DNA of 64,000 nucleotides from positions 1,054,001 to 1,118,000 of the forward strand of contig CAVUSI010000003.1 of the NCBI GenBank assembly GCA_963744115.1. The letters run 5' to 3'. Below, in pieces: positions 1 to 10,748 of this stretch. The number at the start of each line of letters is the position of its first letter. The first letter of the stretch is position 1. The notes under the pieces were generated by a model. The model was not told where the DNA came from, made no database searches, and saw only the letters and a list, made by a program, of their open reading frames with translations. Position numbers and translations under genes: made by a program. This DNA comes from Chersky-267 sp963744115 (GTDB lineage Bacteria > Chloroflexota > Limnocylindria > Limnocylindrales > CSP1-4).

Positions 1-9
1 AGAATCGTC

Positions 10-38
10 GGGCCCCGGGACGTGACGCCCCGAGGCCC
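10..38 (-). terminator. Hairpin downstream of the rhamnose ABC operon
   Basis: An interrupted inverted repeat lies just past the rhaS stop: GGGCC and CGGG on one side (10-19), CCCG and GGCCC on the other (29-38), each arm with one unpaired base. It is well placed to end the minus-strand transport operon. No T-run follows it on the minus strand, so it may only stabilise the mRNA 3' end. Confidence 0.4.
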
Positions 39-56
39 GCGGATCGCTCGACTCGC

Positions 57-1166
57 CTAGAAGTCGAAGTTGTTGACGTTGTCCTTGTTGAAGACGAAGG
101 GCGGACCGAGGATGACCACGCCCTTGTCGCCGATGGTGTACGGCTTGTCGCCGTTGAGGCCCGGGACGGAGAACGTCTCGCCCGGCGTTCCCTTGATGGT
201 GCCCTTCACGAGCATGTCGGCCACGTAGTAGGCGAGCTTGCCGAGGTCCGGCACGCTCCACAGACCGAACTCCGGCGACGTGCCGTCGGCCACGAAGGCC
301 TTCATGTCGTTGGGGAGCCCGAGGCCGGTGACCTTGACCTTGTCGCTGGCCTTCGCATCCTGGACGACCTTGGCGGCAGCGGCGATCCCGACGGTCGTCG
401 GGGCGACGATGACCTTGAGGTTCGGATGCTTCTGGAGAAGCGTCTGCGCCTGGGTGGTGCTGACGTCTGGCTTGTCGTCACCGTAGACGGTGTCGACCAG
501 CTTGAGCTTGGCGAACTTCGGGTCCGTCGAGAGGGCCGTGTTGAAGTCCTTGATCCAGGCGTTCTGGTTCGGCGCCGTCGCCGTGGCGGACAGGATGGCG
601 ACCTCGCCCTCGCAGTTGGGGGCCAGGTCGCAGGCCCACTGGGCCATCGAGCCACCGATCAGGCTGAAGTCGGTCTGGTTGACGAAGACGTTGTAGGCGC
701 CCTCGGCGGGGCTGGAGTCATAGCCGACGACCTTGATGCCGGCGGCCATCGCCGCCTTCAGCGCGGGAGCGATGGCGTCAGGGTCGGTCGCCGACACGAC
801 GATGGCGTTGTACCCCTGGGTCGTGGCGTCCTGGATGAACGGGATCTGGTCGGCGGCGCTCGAGGTCTGGGCGCCGATCTGCTTGAACTGCCCGCCGAGG
901 GCGGTGGCCGCTTCCTGGGCGCCCTTCGCCGCTGCGTCGAAGTAGGGGTTGTTGATCGCCTTCGGGATGAAGACGACGTTCGACCCGCCGGCCGCGGCGC
1001 TCGCCGGGGCGGACGCCTCCATGCTGGCGGCGGTCGACGGTGCCGTGGTCGGGGCCGTCGTCGGCGCCGTGGTCGGGGCGGCGGTCGAACCGCTGCTCGA
1101 GCACGCCGCGAACACCACGGCCGTGGCGAACAGGGCGGCGATCCGCCCGTTCCGGTGCAGGTTCAC
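57..1166 (-). CDS. rhaS: Rhamnose ABC transporter substrate-binding lipoprotein
   Basis: Periplasmic type I sugar-binding protein, probably the L-rhamnose receptor that feeds RhaP/RhaQ/RhaT. The chosen GTG start (1164-1166) has an AGGAGG 7 bases upstream and gives 369 aa. The signal peptide ends in a lipobox (VFAACSSS), followed by a Thr-Ala-Pro linker. The mature domain opens with FIPKAINNPYFDAA and ends in NFDF, both typical of the RhaS branch of the LsrB/RhaS family. It is the last gene of a minus-strand operon (DeoR, rhaT, rhaP, rhaQ, rhaS), 16 bp after rhaQ. The gene is intact. An AI-2 or other deoxysugar ligand is possible, but the divergent rhaI-rhaD-rhaB operon makes rhamnose the best inference. 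Confidence 0.88.
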   Translation of the reverse strand: MNLHRNGRIAALFATAVVFAACSSSGSTAAPTTAPTTAPTTAPSTAASMEASAPASAAAGGSNVVFIPKAINNPYFDAAAKGAQEAATALGGQFKQIGAQTSSAADQIPFIQDATTQGYNAIVVSATDPDAIAPALKAAMAAGIKVVGYDSSPAEGAYNVFVNQTDFSLIGGSMAQWACDLAPNCEGEVAILSATATAPNQNAWIKDFNTALSTDPKFAKLKLVDTVYGDDKPDVSTTQAQTLLQKHPNLKVIVAPTTVGIAAAAKVVQDAKASDKVKVTGLGLPNDMKAFVADGTSPEFGLWSVPDLGKLAYYVADMLVKGTIKGTPGETFSVPGLNGDKPYTIGDKGVVILGPPFVFNKDNVNNFDF

Positions 1167-1182
1167 TCGATATCCTCCTCTG

Positions 1183-2211
1183 TCATGGACTGACCGCCTC
1201 ACCAGGGCCGATCGGGCCGGTCGACGTTCGTCGACCTCCGCGAGTCCGATCGATCGCTGACTTGACCTGATGAGCAAGGTTGGGGATCACCACCGAGACG
1301 ATCAGCAGCAGGCCGACGGCGATGCTCTGGATCTCGGCGGAGACACTGGTCAGGCGGAGCACGTTGCCGAGGATGGCCAGGATCAGCGCGGCCAGGACCA
1401 CGCCCGGGATCGTCCCGCGACCACCGAAGATGTTGACTCCGCCCAGGAGCACGATCGTCACGACGGTCAGCGTCAGGCCCTGCCCGACATCCGCCCGGGC
1501 GCTCGCGAAGCGGGCCGTCAGGATCACGCCGGCGAGCGCCGCGACGGTGCCCGACAGGACGAACAGGAGCAGCTTGACCCGGGCCACGCGAACGCCCGAG
1601 TAGCGGGATGCGGCGGCATTCTTGCCGATCGCGTAGATCTGCCGTCCGACCCAGGTCCCGTGGAGGACGAGCCCGAGGACGACGGCCAGCGCGACGAAGA
1701 TCAGGAGCGGCCACGGGAACGGCGTCCCCGGGATCGTCCCGAAGCCGAAGTCGGTGAACCACTCGGGGAAGCCGCTGATGCCCTGCGGACCGAGCACGAT
1801 CAGGGCGAGGCCCCTGAACAGCGCCAGGGTGCCGAGGGTCACGACCAGCGACGGCAGACCCGCGCCCGTCACCAGGACGCCGTTGAGCAGACCGCCGAGG
1901 GCGCCGATCACCAGGACGACCGGGATGGCCAGCTGGACCGGAACCCCCGCCGCGAACAGGAACCCGAGGACGGCGCACGACAGTCCGGCCATCGACTCGA
2001 CCGACAGGTCGATCTCGCCGGCGATGATGATCAGGGTCATCGGCAGGGCCATGATCGCGACCTCGATCAGGGCGACGATCAGGTTGGAGAAGTTGCGCGC
2101 GGTCAGGAAGACCGGCGAGACGGTCGCCCCGATGGCGATCAGGACGATCACCATCACGAAGAGCAGCGTCTCCCAGCGCGCGAGCGAGCGGACGATCGCG
2201 GCTCCGGTCAT
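1183..2211 (-). CDS. rhaQ: Rhamnose ABC transporter permease (second)
   Basis: Inner-membrane permease of the BPD_transp_2 (ribose/rhamnose) family, 342 aa, intact. It has about ten hydrophobic segments. The family motif GEIDLSVES is near residue 60 and VTIVLLGGVNIFGGRGT is near residue 250. The ATG at 2211 overlaps the TGA of the upstream permease (ATGA), indicating translational coupling. The substrate is inferred from the rhamnose catabolic genes next door. The rhaQ/rhaP symbols follow position and are interchangeable by sequence alone. Confidence 0.85.
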   Translation of the reverse strand: MTGAAIVRSLARWETLLFVMVIVLIAIGATVSPVFLTARNFSNLIVALIEVAIMALPMTLIIIAGEIDLSVESMAGLSCAVLGFLFAAGVPVQLAIPVVLVIGALGGLLNGVLVTGAGLPSLVVTLGTLALFRGLALIVLGPQGISGFPEWFTDFGFGTIPGTPFPWPLLIFVALAVVLGLVLHGTWVGRQIYAIGKNAAASRYSGVRVARVKLLLFVLSGTVAALAGVILTARFASARADVGQGLTLTVVTIVLLGGVNIFGGRGTIPGVVLAALILAILGNVLRLTSVSAEIQSIAVGLLLIVSVVIPNLAHQVKSAIDRTRGGRRTSTGPIGPGEAVSP

Positions 2212-3240
2212 GCCGACCGACGCCGGGCATTCGAGCGTTGGACACGACGCAGGAGGGCCGCATCCAGCCCGACCGCGACCAGGATCACGACGCCGTAGAT
2301 CGCCTGGAGCCAGAACTGCGACAGGCTCAACAGGACGAGCGCGTTCGAGATGAACGCCAGGAACATCGCGCCGAGGCCGGCCCCGACGACCGTCCCCGAT
2401 CCGCCGAAGATGTTGACGCCGCCGACGACCACGGCCGCGATGACCTGGAGCGTCACCCCGGACGCGGCGGTCGCATTGATCGTCCCGAACTCGAGTGCCC
2501 CAGAGGATGCCGGCGACCCCGCCGAGCATCCCGCAGACCGAGAAGACGACGAGGGTCACCACGCGCGAGTCGATCCCGAGGATCTCGGCGGCGTCCGGGT
2601 TGCTGCCGACGGCGTAGATGGATCGGCCGAACGGTGTCTGGCGCAGCGCGATCGCCGCAACGATGACGATCACGATGGCGATCACCAGGAAGACCGGGAC
2701 GACGCCGAGGATCGTCGCCCCGGCTGGGTCCGTGTAGCCCGCCGGCAGGTCGATCAGGGTGACCTGCTTGCCGCCGGCGATGAGGAACGCGAAGCCCCGG
2801 TAGATCGACAGCGTGCCGAGCGTGGCCACGATCGACGGCACTCGGAGGACCGCCACCAGGAAGCCGTTGACCATGCCCAGGACGAGCCCGAGCCCGATCC
2901 CGAAGGCCATCGCGGCCGGGACCGGCAGGATCCGATGGGCGACGATGTCCGCCACGACGAAGGCCACCAGCCCGATGACCGACTCGACCGACAAGTCGAC
3001 GTTGCGGGTCAGGACGACCATCGCTTCGCCGACCGCGGCGATCGCGATGATCGAGGCGAGGACGGTGACCTGGGTGAGGTTCGTCGTCGACAGGAACTGC
3101 GGCGCCTGGGTCGCGACGAACGTGCCCAGGAGGACCATGACGATGACCAGGCTCAGCTCGCGCTGGCGAGCGACCACGGTCAGCAGCCGGACGGTCGGAC
3201 CGGGTCCCGCGGCGGGGCGCGCCGCGGCGAGCTCAGACAT
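2208..3240 (-). CDS. rhaP: Rhamnose ABC transporter permease (first), one frameshift
   Basis: BPD_transp_2 family permease, about 343 aa when read through one frame change near 2495. The start is ATG at 3240, overlapping the end of rhaT by 8 bp. The first part has TRNVDLSVESVIGLVAF and GSNPDAAEILGI; after the break the second frame resumes with VVVGGVNIFGGSG and runs to a stop shared with the next gene. Removing one base in the CGAG at the break restores a normal family sequence. I read this as a sequence error rather than a dead gene. Confidence 0.82.
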
Positions 3241-4880
3241 GCGGAGCGCCCTCGCCGGCGGCAGAGCCGCCGCCGTTCGAAGCTGGCACGTCGACCGCCC
3301 GGTCGTCCGCCTGGCCGGTCGCGGCGAACATGACCCGCTCCTCTGACGCGTCCGAACGGTCGATCTCGGCGGTGATCGCGCCCTCATGCATGACCAGGAT
3401 CCGATCGGACATCGCCAGGACCTCGGGCAGGTCGCTCGAGATGAGCAGGATCCCGAGGCCCGACGCGGCCAGCTCCGAGATGATCCGGTGGACCTCGACC
3501 TTCGCTCCGATGTCGATCCCGCGGGTCGGCTCGTCGAGGATGAGGATGCGCGGCTCGGTGGCCAGCCACTTGCCGAGCACGACCTTCTGCTGGTTGCCCC
3601 CGGACAGGTCGGAGACCGTCTGGTCGACACCGGTCGTCCGGATCCGGAGCTGATCGGCATAGCGGTCGGCGACGGCTCGCTCGGCGGAGGCGCGGACGAA
3701 CAGGCCCGGGAACATCCGATGCAGGATCGGCAGCGTCACGTTCGACGAGATCGAGAAGTCGAGCACGAGGCCGTCCTGGTGGCGATCCTCCGGGACGTAG
3801 GCGATCCCCGCCGCCATCGCGGCCGACGGACTCTCGAACCTGACGGGCTGCCCGCCCAGGAGGATCTCGCCCCGTTCCGGCCGGTCGACGCCGAAGAGGA
3901 CACGCGCGACCTCGGTCCGACCCGCTCCGACCAGTCCGGCCATGCCGACGATCTCACCGGCCCGGACCGAGAACGAGACGTCATTGAACGTCTCCTGGCG
4001 GGTGAGGCCGCGGACCTCGAGCAGGACATCGCCGACCGGTGACTCGACCTTCGGGAAGAGCGAGACGGCTCGTCCGACCATGTACCGGACGAGGTCCCCG
4101 GTCGTGAGCTCCGATGTCGCCGCGGTCACGACGTGACGGCCGTCGCGGAACACGGTCGTCCGATCGCACAGGCCGAAGACCTCCTCCAGGCGGTGGCTCA
4201 CGAACAGGACCGCGACGCCCCTGTCCCGGGTCTGTCGGACGATCGTGAACAGTCGGTCGACCTCGTGGGCCGACAGCGAGGCGGTGGGTTCGTCGAGGAT
4301 CAGGACGCGCGCCTCGAACGAGAGCGCCTTGGCGATCTCGATCAGCTGCTGGTCGGCCATCGACAGGCCGCGGACGAGCGTCGCCGGGATCGACCTTGAC
4401 GTCGAGCTCCTCGAAGATCGATCGCGCCGCCCGACGCATCTGACCCCAATCGATGGTTCCGAGCCTGGCGCGCGGGGCGTGGGCCAGGAAGACGTTCTCG
4501 GCGACGGTCAGGTCCGGGAAGAGCTGGGGCTCCTGGTGGACGACCGCGATCCCGAGCGATCGCGCATGCGCGGGGCCGTGCAGTTCGACGATCTCGCCGT
4601 CGAGCCGGATCGAGCCGCTGTCCGGCTGGTGGACACCGGCCAGGATCTTGACCAGCGTGCTCTTGCCCGCTCCGTTCTCCCCGACCAGCCCGTGGATCTC
4701 CCCGGTCAGCAGCTCGAGCGAGACGTCGTCGAGGGCCTGGGTCGCCCCGAACCGCTTCGAGATCCCCCGCAGCTCGGCTCGCCCCGGCGTCGTCCCGACG
4801 GCATCCGGGCCGGCGGGCGACACGACGGCCCGCGCGCCGCCGATCGGCCCGCTCGCGTCCGGGACCATCGGTCCGGTCAC
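3233..4880 (-). CDS. rhaT: Rhamnose ABC transporter ATPase, duplicated domain, one frameshift
   Basis: Cytoplasmic ATPase of a monosaccharide importer with two ABC domains in tandem, about 548 aa. Domain 1 has Walker A GENGAGKST and Walker B ILDEPTASL. Domain 2 has the usual degenerate Walker A (GLVGAGRTE), signature LSGGNQQK and Walker B ILDEPTRGID. One extra C near 4390 breaks the frame between the Q-loop and signature of domain 1. The GTG at 4880 overlaps the stop of the DeoR gene (GTGA); an ATG lies 12 bases further in. The gene is co-transcribed with the repressor and permeases. Confidence 0.85.
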
Positions 4881-5761
4881 GATCCGATCCGGTCGGGCTC
4901 GGCGGGCGTGCTCGGGTCGTTCTCGTGCCGTCGGGTCGGATCGGCCTCGGTCGCAGCCGGGTCCGCGATCAGACGGACGTCGATCCCGCGCCCGATGAGC
5001 TCGCCGACCATCGCAGAGGGCGCCGCATCGTCGGTCACGACGGCGTCGATCTCGTCGGTCCGACAGAATGTCGAGAAGGCCGAGCGCTGCCACTTGGTGT
5101 GGTCGACGATCGCGACGACCTCGTGGGCGGCGCTCACCATCGAGCGCTTGATCTGGGCTTCCTCGTCGGTGGCGTCGCTCAACCCGGTCCGGATGGTGAA
5201 CCCGGCGGCCCCGACGAACGCCGTCTGGACGTTGATCCGCGAGAACAGGCCGTCGCCCAGCTGGCCGACGACCGACAGGGCCTCCCAGCGGACCCGACCG
5301 CCCAGCATGAGCACGGTGATCCCGGGGTGCCCGGCCAGCTCGGACGCGATCCGCAGGCCGTTCGTGATCACCGTCAGGTTCGTCCAGGTCCGTCGCCGCT
5401 TGAGATGACGGGCCAGGTACAGGGCGGTCGTGCTGGCATCGAGGACGATGCTCTCGCCTTCCTGGACCCGACCGGCGGCGGCGGCGGCGATGCGGTCCTT
5501 CTCTCCGGATTGGAGCCGTTCCCGGATGTCGAAGGCGACCTCCGGGCCGTTCGCGTCGGGCGAGATCGCGCCACCGTGGGTCCGGACGATCCGGCCGCTC
5601 GTCTCGAGCGCCAGAAGATCCTTCCGGATCGTGACCGACGAGACGGCGAACTGCTCGGCGAGCGCACTCACACGCGCGCGGCCGTGCTCCTCGACGATGC
5701 GCGCGATGCGATCCTGTCGCTCGCTTGCGAAGACGTCGCCGGACTGTCCGTCGAGGCGCAC
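4877..5761 (-). CDS. DeoR/GlpR-family transcriptional regulator of the rhamnose locus
   Basis: DNA-binding regulator, 294 aa, intact. The N-terminal DeoR helix-turn-helix spans roughly residues 12-65 (RVSALAEQFAVSSVTIRKDL, then the family signature RTHGGA). The C-terminal DeoRC sugar-phosphate sensor domain includes DASTTALYLA and VITNGLRIA. The start is GTG at 5761 with GGGAG about 10 bases upstream. As first gene of the transport operon, facing rhaI, it most likely represses both directions and responds to a rhamnose-derived phosphate. The effector is inferred from context, not visible. Confidence 0.87.
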   Translation of the reverse strand: MRLDGQSGDVFASERQDRIARIVEEHGRARVSALAEQFAVSSVTIRKDLLALETSGRIVRTHGGAISPDANGPEVAFDIRERLQSGEKDRIAAAAAGRVQEGESIVLDASTTALYLARHLKRRRTWTNLTVITNGLRIASELAGHPGITVLMLGGRVRWEALSVVGQLGDGLFSRINVQTAFVGAAGFTIRTGLSDATDEEAQIKRSMVSAAHEVVAIVDHTKWQRSAFSTFCRTDEIDAVVTDDAAPSAMVGELIGRGIDVRLIADPAATEADPTRRHENDPSTPAEPDRIGS

Positions 5762-5797
5762 GTTGGGACTCCCTGCATCATCGGAGGGACCGAGGGG

Positions 5798-5865
5798 TTT
5801 CGATTGCGGAACACTAGTCGGAGCATTTACGCACTGTCAAGAAGAAGATTGAAACCAAACGAAAG
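5798..5865. promoter_or_regulatory. Candidate DeoR operator sites between the divergent rhamnose operons
   Basis: The AT-richer gap carries TTTCG at 5798-5802 and the box GAAACCAAACGAAAG at 5851-5865; on the minus strand the box reads as two TTTCG/GTTTC-like half sites. Such T-rich half sites are typical DeoR-family targets. They flank the minus-strand promoter, so one repressor could close both operons. Confidence 0.45.
5811..5840 (-). promoter_or_regulatory. Sigma-70-type promoter for the DeoR/rhamnose transport operon
   Basis: On the minus strand TTGACA (5835-5840) is followed after 18 bp by TAGTGT (5811-5816). This sits about 50 bp upstream of the regulator's GTG start. Confidence 0.6.
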
Positions 5866-6054
5866 ATGTGGCAAGGTGCATCCGTTACCATGACGCGAGC
5901 GCTCGGACGGGCCTCGATGCATCGTCCGGACGACGCGCCGACCGACCGGCAGACGGCGCATCATCGTGGCCCACCTCCTCCGGGCGACGACGATGCCGTC
6001 GCCCGCCCGGTCGGTGGCCGACGGATGACGCCCAGCGCGACGGAGGCGACCCGA

Positions 6055-7229
6055 GTGAGCCAGGATCAGCATGCCATCGCTGCCGGCATCCGGTCGCTGC
6101 GGATCGAGCTGCCGTCGTGGGCGTTCGGCAACTCGGGCACCCGGTTCAAGGTGTTCGCCCAGCGGGGCGTGCCACGCACGCCCGTACGAGAAGGTCGACG
6201 ACGCCGCGCAGGTCCACCGCTACACGGGTGCCGCCCCCACGGTGGCCCTCCACATCCCGTGGGACAAGGTCGACGACTATGCCGACCTCGCTCGCCACGC
6301 CGCGGACGCAGGGGTCGCGCTCGGGACGATCAACTCGAACGTCTTCCAGGACGACGACTACATGCTCGGGCAGCGTCTGTCACCCCGATCGCTCGGGTCC
6401 GTCGCAAGGCGCTCGACCACCTCCTCGAGTGCGTCGACATCATGGACGCGACCGGCTCGCGCGACCTCAAGCTGTGGTTCGCCGACGGGACCAACTACCC
6501 TGGCCAGGACGACATCCGCGATCGGCAGGATCGCCTCGCCGAGGCGCTCGCCGCGGTCTACGCGCGGCTCGGTCCGGACCAGCGGATGGTCCTCGAGTAC
6601 AAGCTCTTCGAGCCGTCGTTCTACACGATGGATGTGCCCGACTGGGGGACCTCGTTCGCCCACTGCCAGCGGCTCGGGGAGAAGGCCAAGGTCGTGGTCG
6701 ACACCGGCCACCACGCTCCGGGCACGAACATCGAGTTCATCGTCGCGCTGCTGCTCCGCGCGGACAAGCTCGGCGGGTTCGACTTCAACTCGCGGTTCTA
6801 CGCCGACGACGACCTGATGGTCGGAGCGGCCGACCCGTTCCAGCTGTTCCGGATCATGCACGAGGTCGTCCGGGCCGGCGCCATCGGCCCGGAGCGCGGG
6901 GTCGCGTTCATGCTCGACCAGTGCCACAACATCGAGCCCAAGATCCCGGGCCAGATCCGGTCGGTCATGAACGTCCAGGAGGCGACGGCGAAGGCCCTGT
7001 CTCGTCGATCGCGGCGGCGCTCGCGGCGGCGCAGCGCGCGGTGACGTCCTCGGGGCGAACGCCGTGCTCATGGACGCCTACAACACGGACGTCCGCCCGC
7101 TCCTCGCCGACATGCGCTCCGACGGACGGGCTCGATCCGGATCCGATCGCCGCCTACGCGCGATCGGGCTACGCCGAGCGGATCGTCGCCGAGCGGGTCG
7201 GCGGCAACCAGGCCGGTTGGGGAGCATGA
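6055..7229 (+). CDS. rhaI: L-rhamnose isomerase, multiple frameshifts
   Basis: Converts L-rhamnose to L-rhamnulose, the first step of catabolism. The xylose-isomerase-like TIM barrel is recognised piecewise across three frames: SWAFGNSGTRFKVF, PTVALHIPWDKVDDYADLA, DLKLWFADGTNYPGQDD, KVVVDTGHHAPGTNIEF, GFDFNSRFYADDDL and DQCHNIEPKIPGQI. These match the Rhizobium/Bacillus RhaI branch, not E. coli RhaA. GTG at 6055 follows GGAGG (6041-6045); an in-frame ATG at 6025 is the alternative. About seven frame changes occur (near 6170, 6370, 6390, 7000-7050 and 7115), almost all explained by one extra base. The stop overlaps the next gene's ATG. Confidence 0.82.
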
Positions 7230-9284
7230 GCCCGGCCGGACGACCCGGCGGTCGACGAGCTGCTCGCGCGCTCGCACCGTCTCGGGGCCGACCCGCGCAA
7301 CACCAACTACGCCGGCGGCAACACCTCGGCCAAGGGGACGGTCGATCGACCCGGTGACCGGCGACCCGGTCGAGCTGCTCTGGGTCAAGGGCTCGGGCGG
7401 CGACCTGGCGACCCTCACGGAGGCCGGGCTGGCCGTCCTCCGCCTCGACCGGCTCCGGGCGCTCGTCGACGTCTACCCGGGTGTCGACCGCGAGGACGAG
7501 ATGGTCGCCGCGTTCGACTACTGCCTCCACGGCCGCGGCGGGGCGGCGCCGTCGATCGACACGGCGATGCACGGCCTTGTCGACGCGACCCACGTCGACC
7601 ACCTCCATCCCGATTCCGGGATCGCGCTTCGCGACCGCGGCCGACGGCGAGACGCTCACCGCCGACTGCTTCGGCGGACCGGGTCGCCTGGGTGCCGTGG
7701 CGACGTCCCGGGTTCCAGCTCGGCCTGGACATCGCCGCGATCCAGGAGCGGCACCCGGACGCGATCGGCGCGATCCTCGGCGGGCACGGGATCACCGCCT
7801 GGGGCGACACGTCCGACGAGTGCGAGGCGCGCTCGCTCGAGATCATCCGGACGGCCGAGCGCGTTCATCGTCGACCACGGTCGGGCCGAACCGTTCGGTC
7901 CGCTGCTCGCCGGCTACGGACCGCTCCCGGAGGCCGAGCGCCACGCCCGGGCGGCCGCCCTGCTCCCGATCATCCGCGGCCTGGCCTCGACCGACCGGCC
8001 CCAGGTCGGTCACTACACCGACAGCGAGGTCGTCCTCGACTTCCTCGCCCGCGTCGGAGCATCCCCGGCTCGCCGCGCTCGGGACCTCGTGCCCGGACCA
8101 CTTCCTGCGGACGAAGGTCCGGCCGCTCGTGCTCGACCTGCCGCCGACCGCGCCGCTCGACGCGGTCATCGCCCGGCTCAAGGAGCTCCACGCCGCCTAC
8201 CGCGAGGACTACGCGGCGTACTACGAGCGCCACGCCGACGCCGAGCAGCCCGCCGATGCGCGGCGCGGACCCGGCGATCGTCCTGGTCCCGGGCGTCGGG
8301 ATGTTCAGCTTCGGGCCGAACAAGCAGACCGCCCGCGTCGCCGGCGAGTTCTACGTCAACGCCATCAACGTGATGCGCGGCGCCGAGGCGCTCTCGACCT
8401 ACGCGCCGATCCCCGAGTCGGAGAAGTTCCGGATCGAGTACTGGGCGCTCGAGGAGGCCAAGCTCGCGCGCCTGCCCGAGCCGAAGCCGCTCGCCGCCCG
8501 GGTCGCGTTCGTGACCGGCGCCGGCTCGGGCATCGGCCGGGCGATCGCCCATCCGGCTGGCCGCCGAGGGCGCCTGCGTGGTCGTCGCCGACATCGACGG
8601 CGACAGCGCCGCGACGGTCGCCGCGCGAGATCGGCGGCCCGGACGTCGCGATCCGCGATCGACGTCGACGTCACCGACGAGGCGCAGGTCGCGGCGGGCC
8701 TTCCAGGCCGCCGTCCTCGCCTTCGGCGGGGTCGACCTCGTCGTCAACAACGCCGGCCTGTCGATCTCGAAGCCGCTGCTCGAGACGACCGTGGCCGACT
8801 GGGACCTGCAGCACGACGTGATGGCCCGGGGCTCGTTCCTCGTCTCCCGCGAGGCCGCCCGGATCATGATCGAGCAGGGCATCGGCGGCGACCTCGTCTA
8901 CATCGTCAGCAAGAACGCCCTGTTCGCCGGGCCGAACAACGTCGCCTACGGCGCGTCGAAGGCCGACCAGGCCCACCAGGTCCGGCTGCTCGCCGCCGAG
9001 CTCGGCGCCGTACGGGATCCGGGTCAACGGCGTCAACCCGGACGGCGTCGTCCGCGGCTCGGGGATCTTCGCCAAGGGCTGGGGCGCCGACCGCGCCCGG
9101 ACGTACGGCATCCCGGAGGACAAGCTCGGCGAGTTCTACGCCCAGCGGACGCTGCTCAAGCGGGAGGTCCTGCCGGAGCACGTGGCCAGCCGCGGTCTTC
9201 GCTCTGACCGGTGGCGACCTGAGCCAGACGACCGGGCTGCACATCCCGGTCGACGCGGGTGTCGCGGCGGCCTTCCTGCGGTGA
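7226..9284 (+). CDS. rhaD: Bifunctional rhamnulose-1-P aldolase / lactaldehyde dehydrogenase, multiple frameshifts
   Basis: Fusion enzyme of about 680 aa. The N-terminal class II aldolase cleaves L-rhamnulose-1-phosphate to DHAP and L-lactaldehyde. The C-terminal short-chain dehydrogenase oxidises lactaldehyde to lactate. Visible aldolase blocks are NYAGGNTSAKG, DATHVDHLHPDSGIA and GGHGITAWGDTSDECEARS. Visible SDR blocks are VTGAGSGIGRAIA, NNAGLSISKP and YGASKADQAH (Tyr-x3-Lys catalytic pair). About thirteen single-base frame changes are spread along the gene; each reads through after removing one base. ATG at 7226 overlaps the rhaI stop, and the TGA at 9282-9284 overlaps the rhaB start. Confidence 0.83.
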
Positions 9285-10738
9285 CCGGCCGGCTCGTCGC
9301 GGCCGTCGATCTCGGCGCGTCGAGCGGCCGGGTGATGGTCGGACGGGTCGGGCCCGAACGAGCTGGAGCTGACCGAGGTCCATCGCTTCCGCGAACGATC
9401 CGGTCCGGCTGCCGGACGGGCTCCACTGGGACGTCCTCCGGCTCTATCGGGAGATCCTCGCCGGGCTGCGCGAGCGCGGTCCGCGCGGCGCCGCGACCTG
9501 GTCAGCGTCGGCCTCGACTCGTGGGCGATCGACTACGGCCTGCTCGATCGGGACGGCGTCCTGCTCGGCGACCCGTACCACTACCGCGACGATCGGAACG
9601 CGGCCGCGGTCGCGGCGGTCCACGCCCGGTCATCCCGCCGACGCGAGCTGTACGCCCGGACCGGGCTCCAGTTCCTGCCGTTCAACACGATCTACCAGCT
9701 CGCGGCCGCGCGCGGGTCGGCGCTGCTGGCCGCGCCGCCCGGATGCTGCTGATCCCCGACCTGCTCGGGTACTGGCTGACCGGCGGCCGGGTCGCCGAGG
9801 TCACGAACGCGTCGACGACCGGGCTGCTCGACGTCCACCGGCGGACCTGGGATCGCGGAGCTGATCGCCACGCTCGGTCTGCCCGACGGCCTGTTCCCGC
9901 GGCTCGGCCTCGCCGGGCGAGGTCATCGGACCGCTCCGCGACGACGTCCGGGCGGAGACCGGGCTGTCGCGACGCGACGCTGCTGACCCTGGTCGGGTCG
10001 CACGACACGGCGTCGGCGGTCGTCGGCGTGCCGGCCGGCGATCGCCCATTCGCCTACATCGCCTGCGGGACGTGGTCGCTCGTCGGGGTCGAGCTGGACG
10101 CGCCCGATCCTGTCCGAGGAGAGCCGGCTGGCGAACTTCACCAACGAGGGCGGCGTCGACGATCGGATCCGCTACCTGCGCAACGTGATGGGCCTGTGGC
10201 TGCTCCAGGAGTCGCTCCGGACGTGGGAGCTGGATGGGAGCCCCGAGCAGCCTGCCGGACCTGCTGATCGCCGCCGGCGAGCTGCCCGGCGGGCGGACCC
10301 GTCATCGACCCCGACGACCCCGTCGTTCCTGCCGCCCGGGCGACATGCCGGCGCGGATCGCGGCAGCCTGTCGCGGCCACGGACCAGCCCGTGCCGACGA
10401 CGCGGCCGGCGCTCGTCCGCTGCATCCTCGACAGCCTGGCGGCCGCCTACGCGACGAACGGTCCGCGACGCCGACCCGCCTGTCGGGTCGCGACCGTCGA
10501 GGTCGTCCACCTGGTCGGCGGCGGGGCCCGCAACGCGCTGCTGTGCCAGCTGACCGCCGACGCCTGCGCGCTCCCGGTCGTCGCCGGCCCGGTCGAGGCG
10601 ACCGCGCTCGGCAACGTGCTCGTCCAGGCGCGCGCGCACGGGCTGATCGCGGGAGACCTCGAGCGCTGCGCGCGCTCGTGCTGGCCACCCAGGACGTCCG
10701 CCGATTCGAGCCACGGGCCCGGGCCACCAGCGGCGTAG
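9281..10738 (+). CDS. rhaB: L-rhamnulose kinase, multiple frameshifts
   Basis: FGGY-family carbohydrate kinase that phosphorylates L-rhamnulose at C1. The N-terminus VAAVDLGASSGRVMVG is the RhaB form of the phosphate-1 motif. Other blocks are SVGLDSWAIDYGLLD, YARTGLQFLPFNTIYQL, VGSHDTASAVVGVPA, ACGTWSLVG and HLVGGGARNALLCQLTAD. GTG at 9281 overlaps the rhaD stop (GTGA). The frame is broken many times, mostly by extra bases. The most likely end is TAG at 10736-10738, after RRFEPRAR. Length is about 485 aa, normal for the family. Confidence 0.82.
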
Positions 10739-10748
10739 GCCTGACGCG

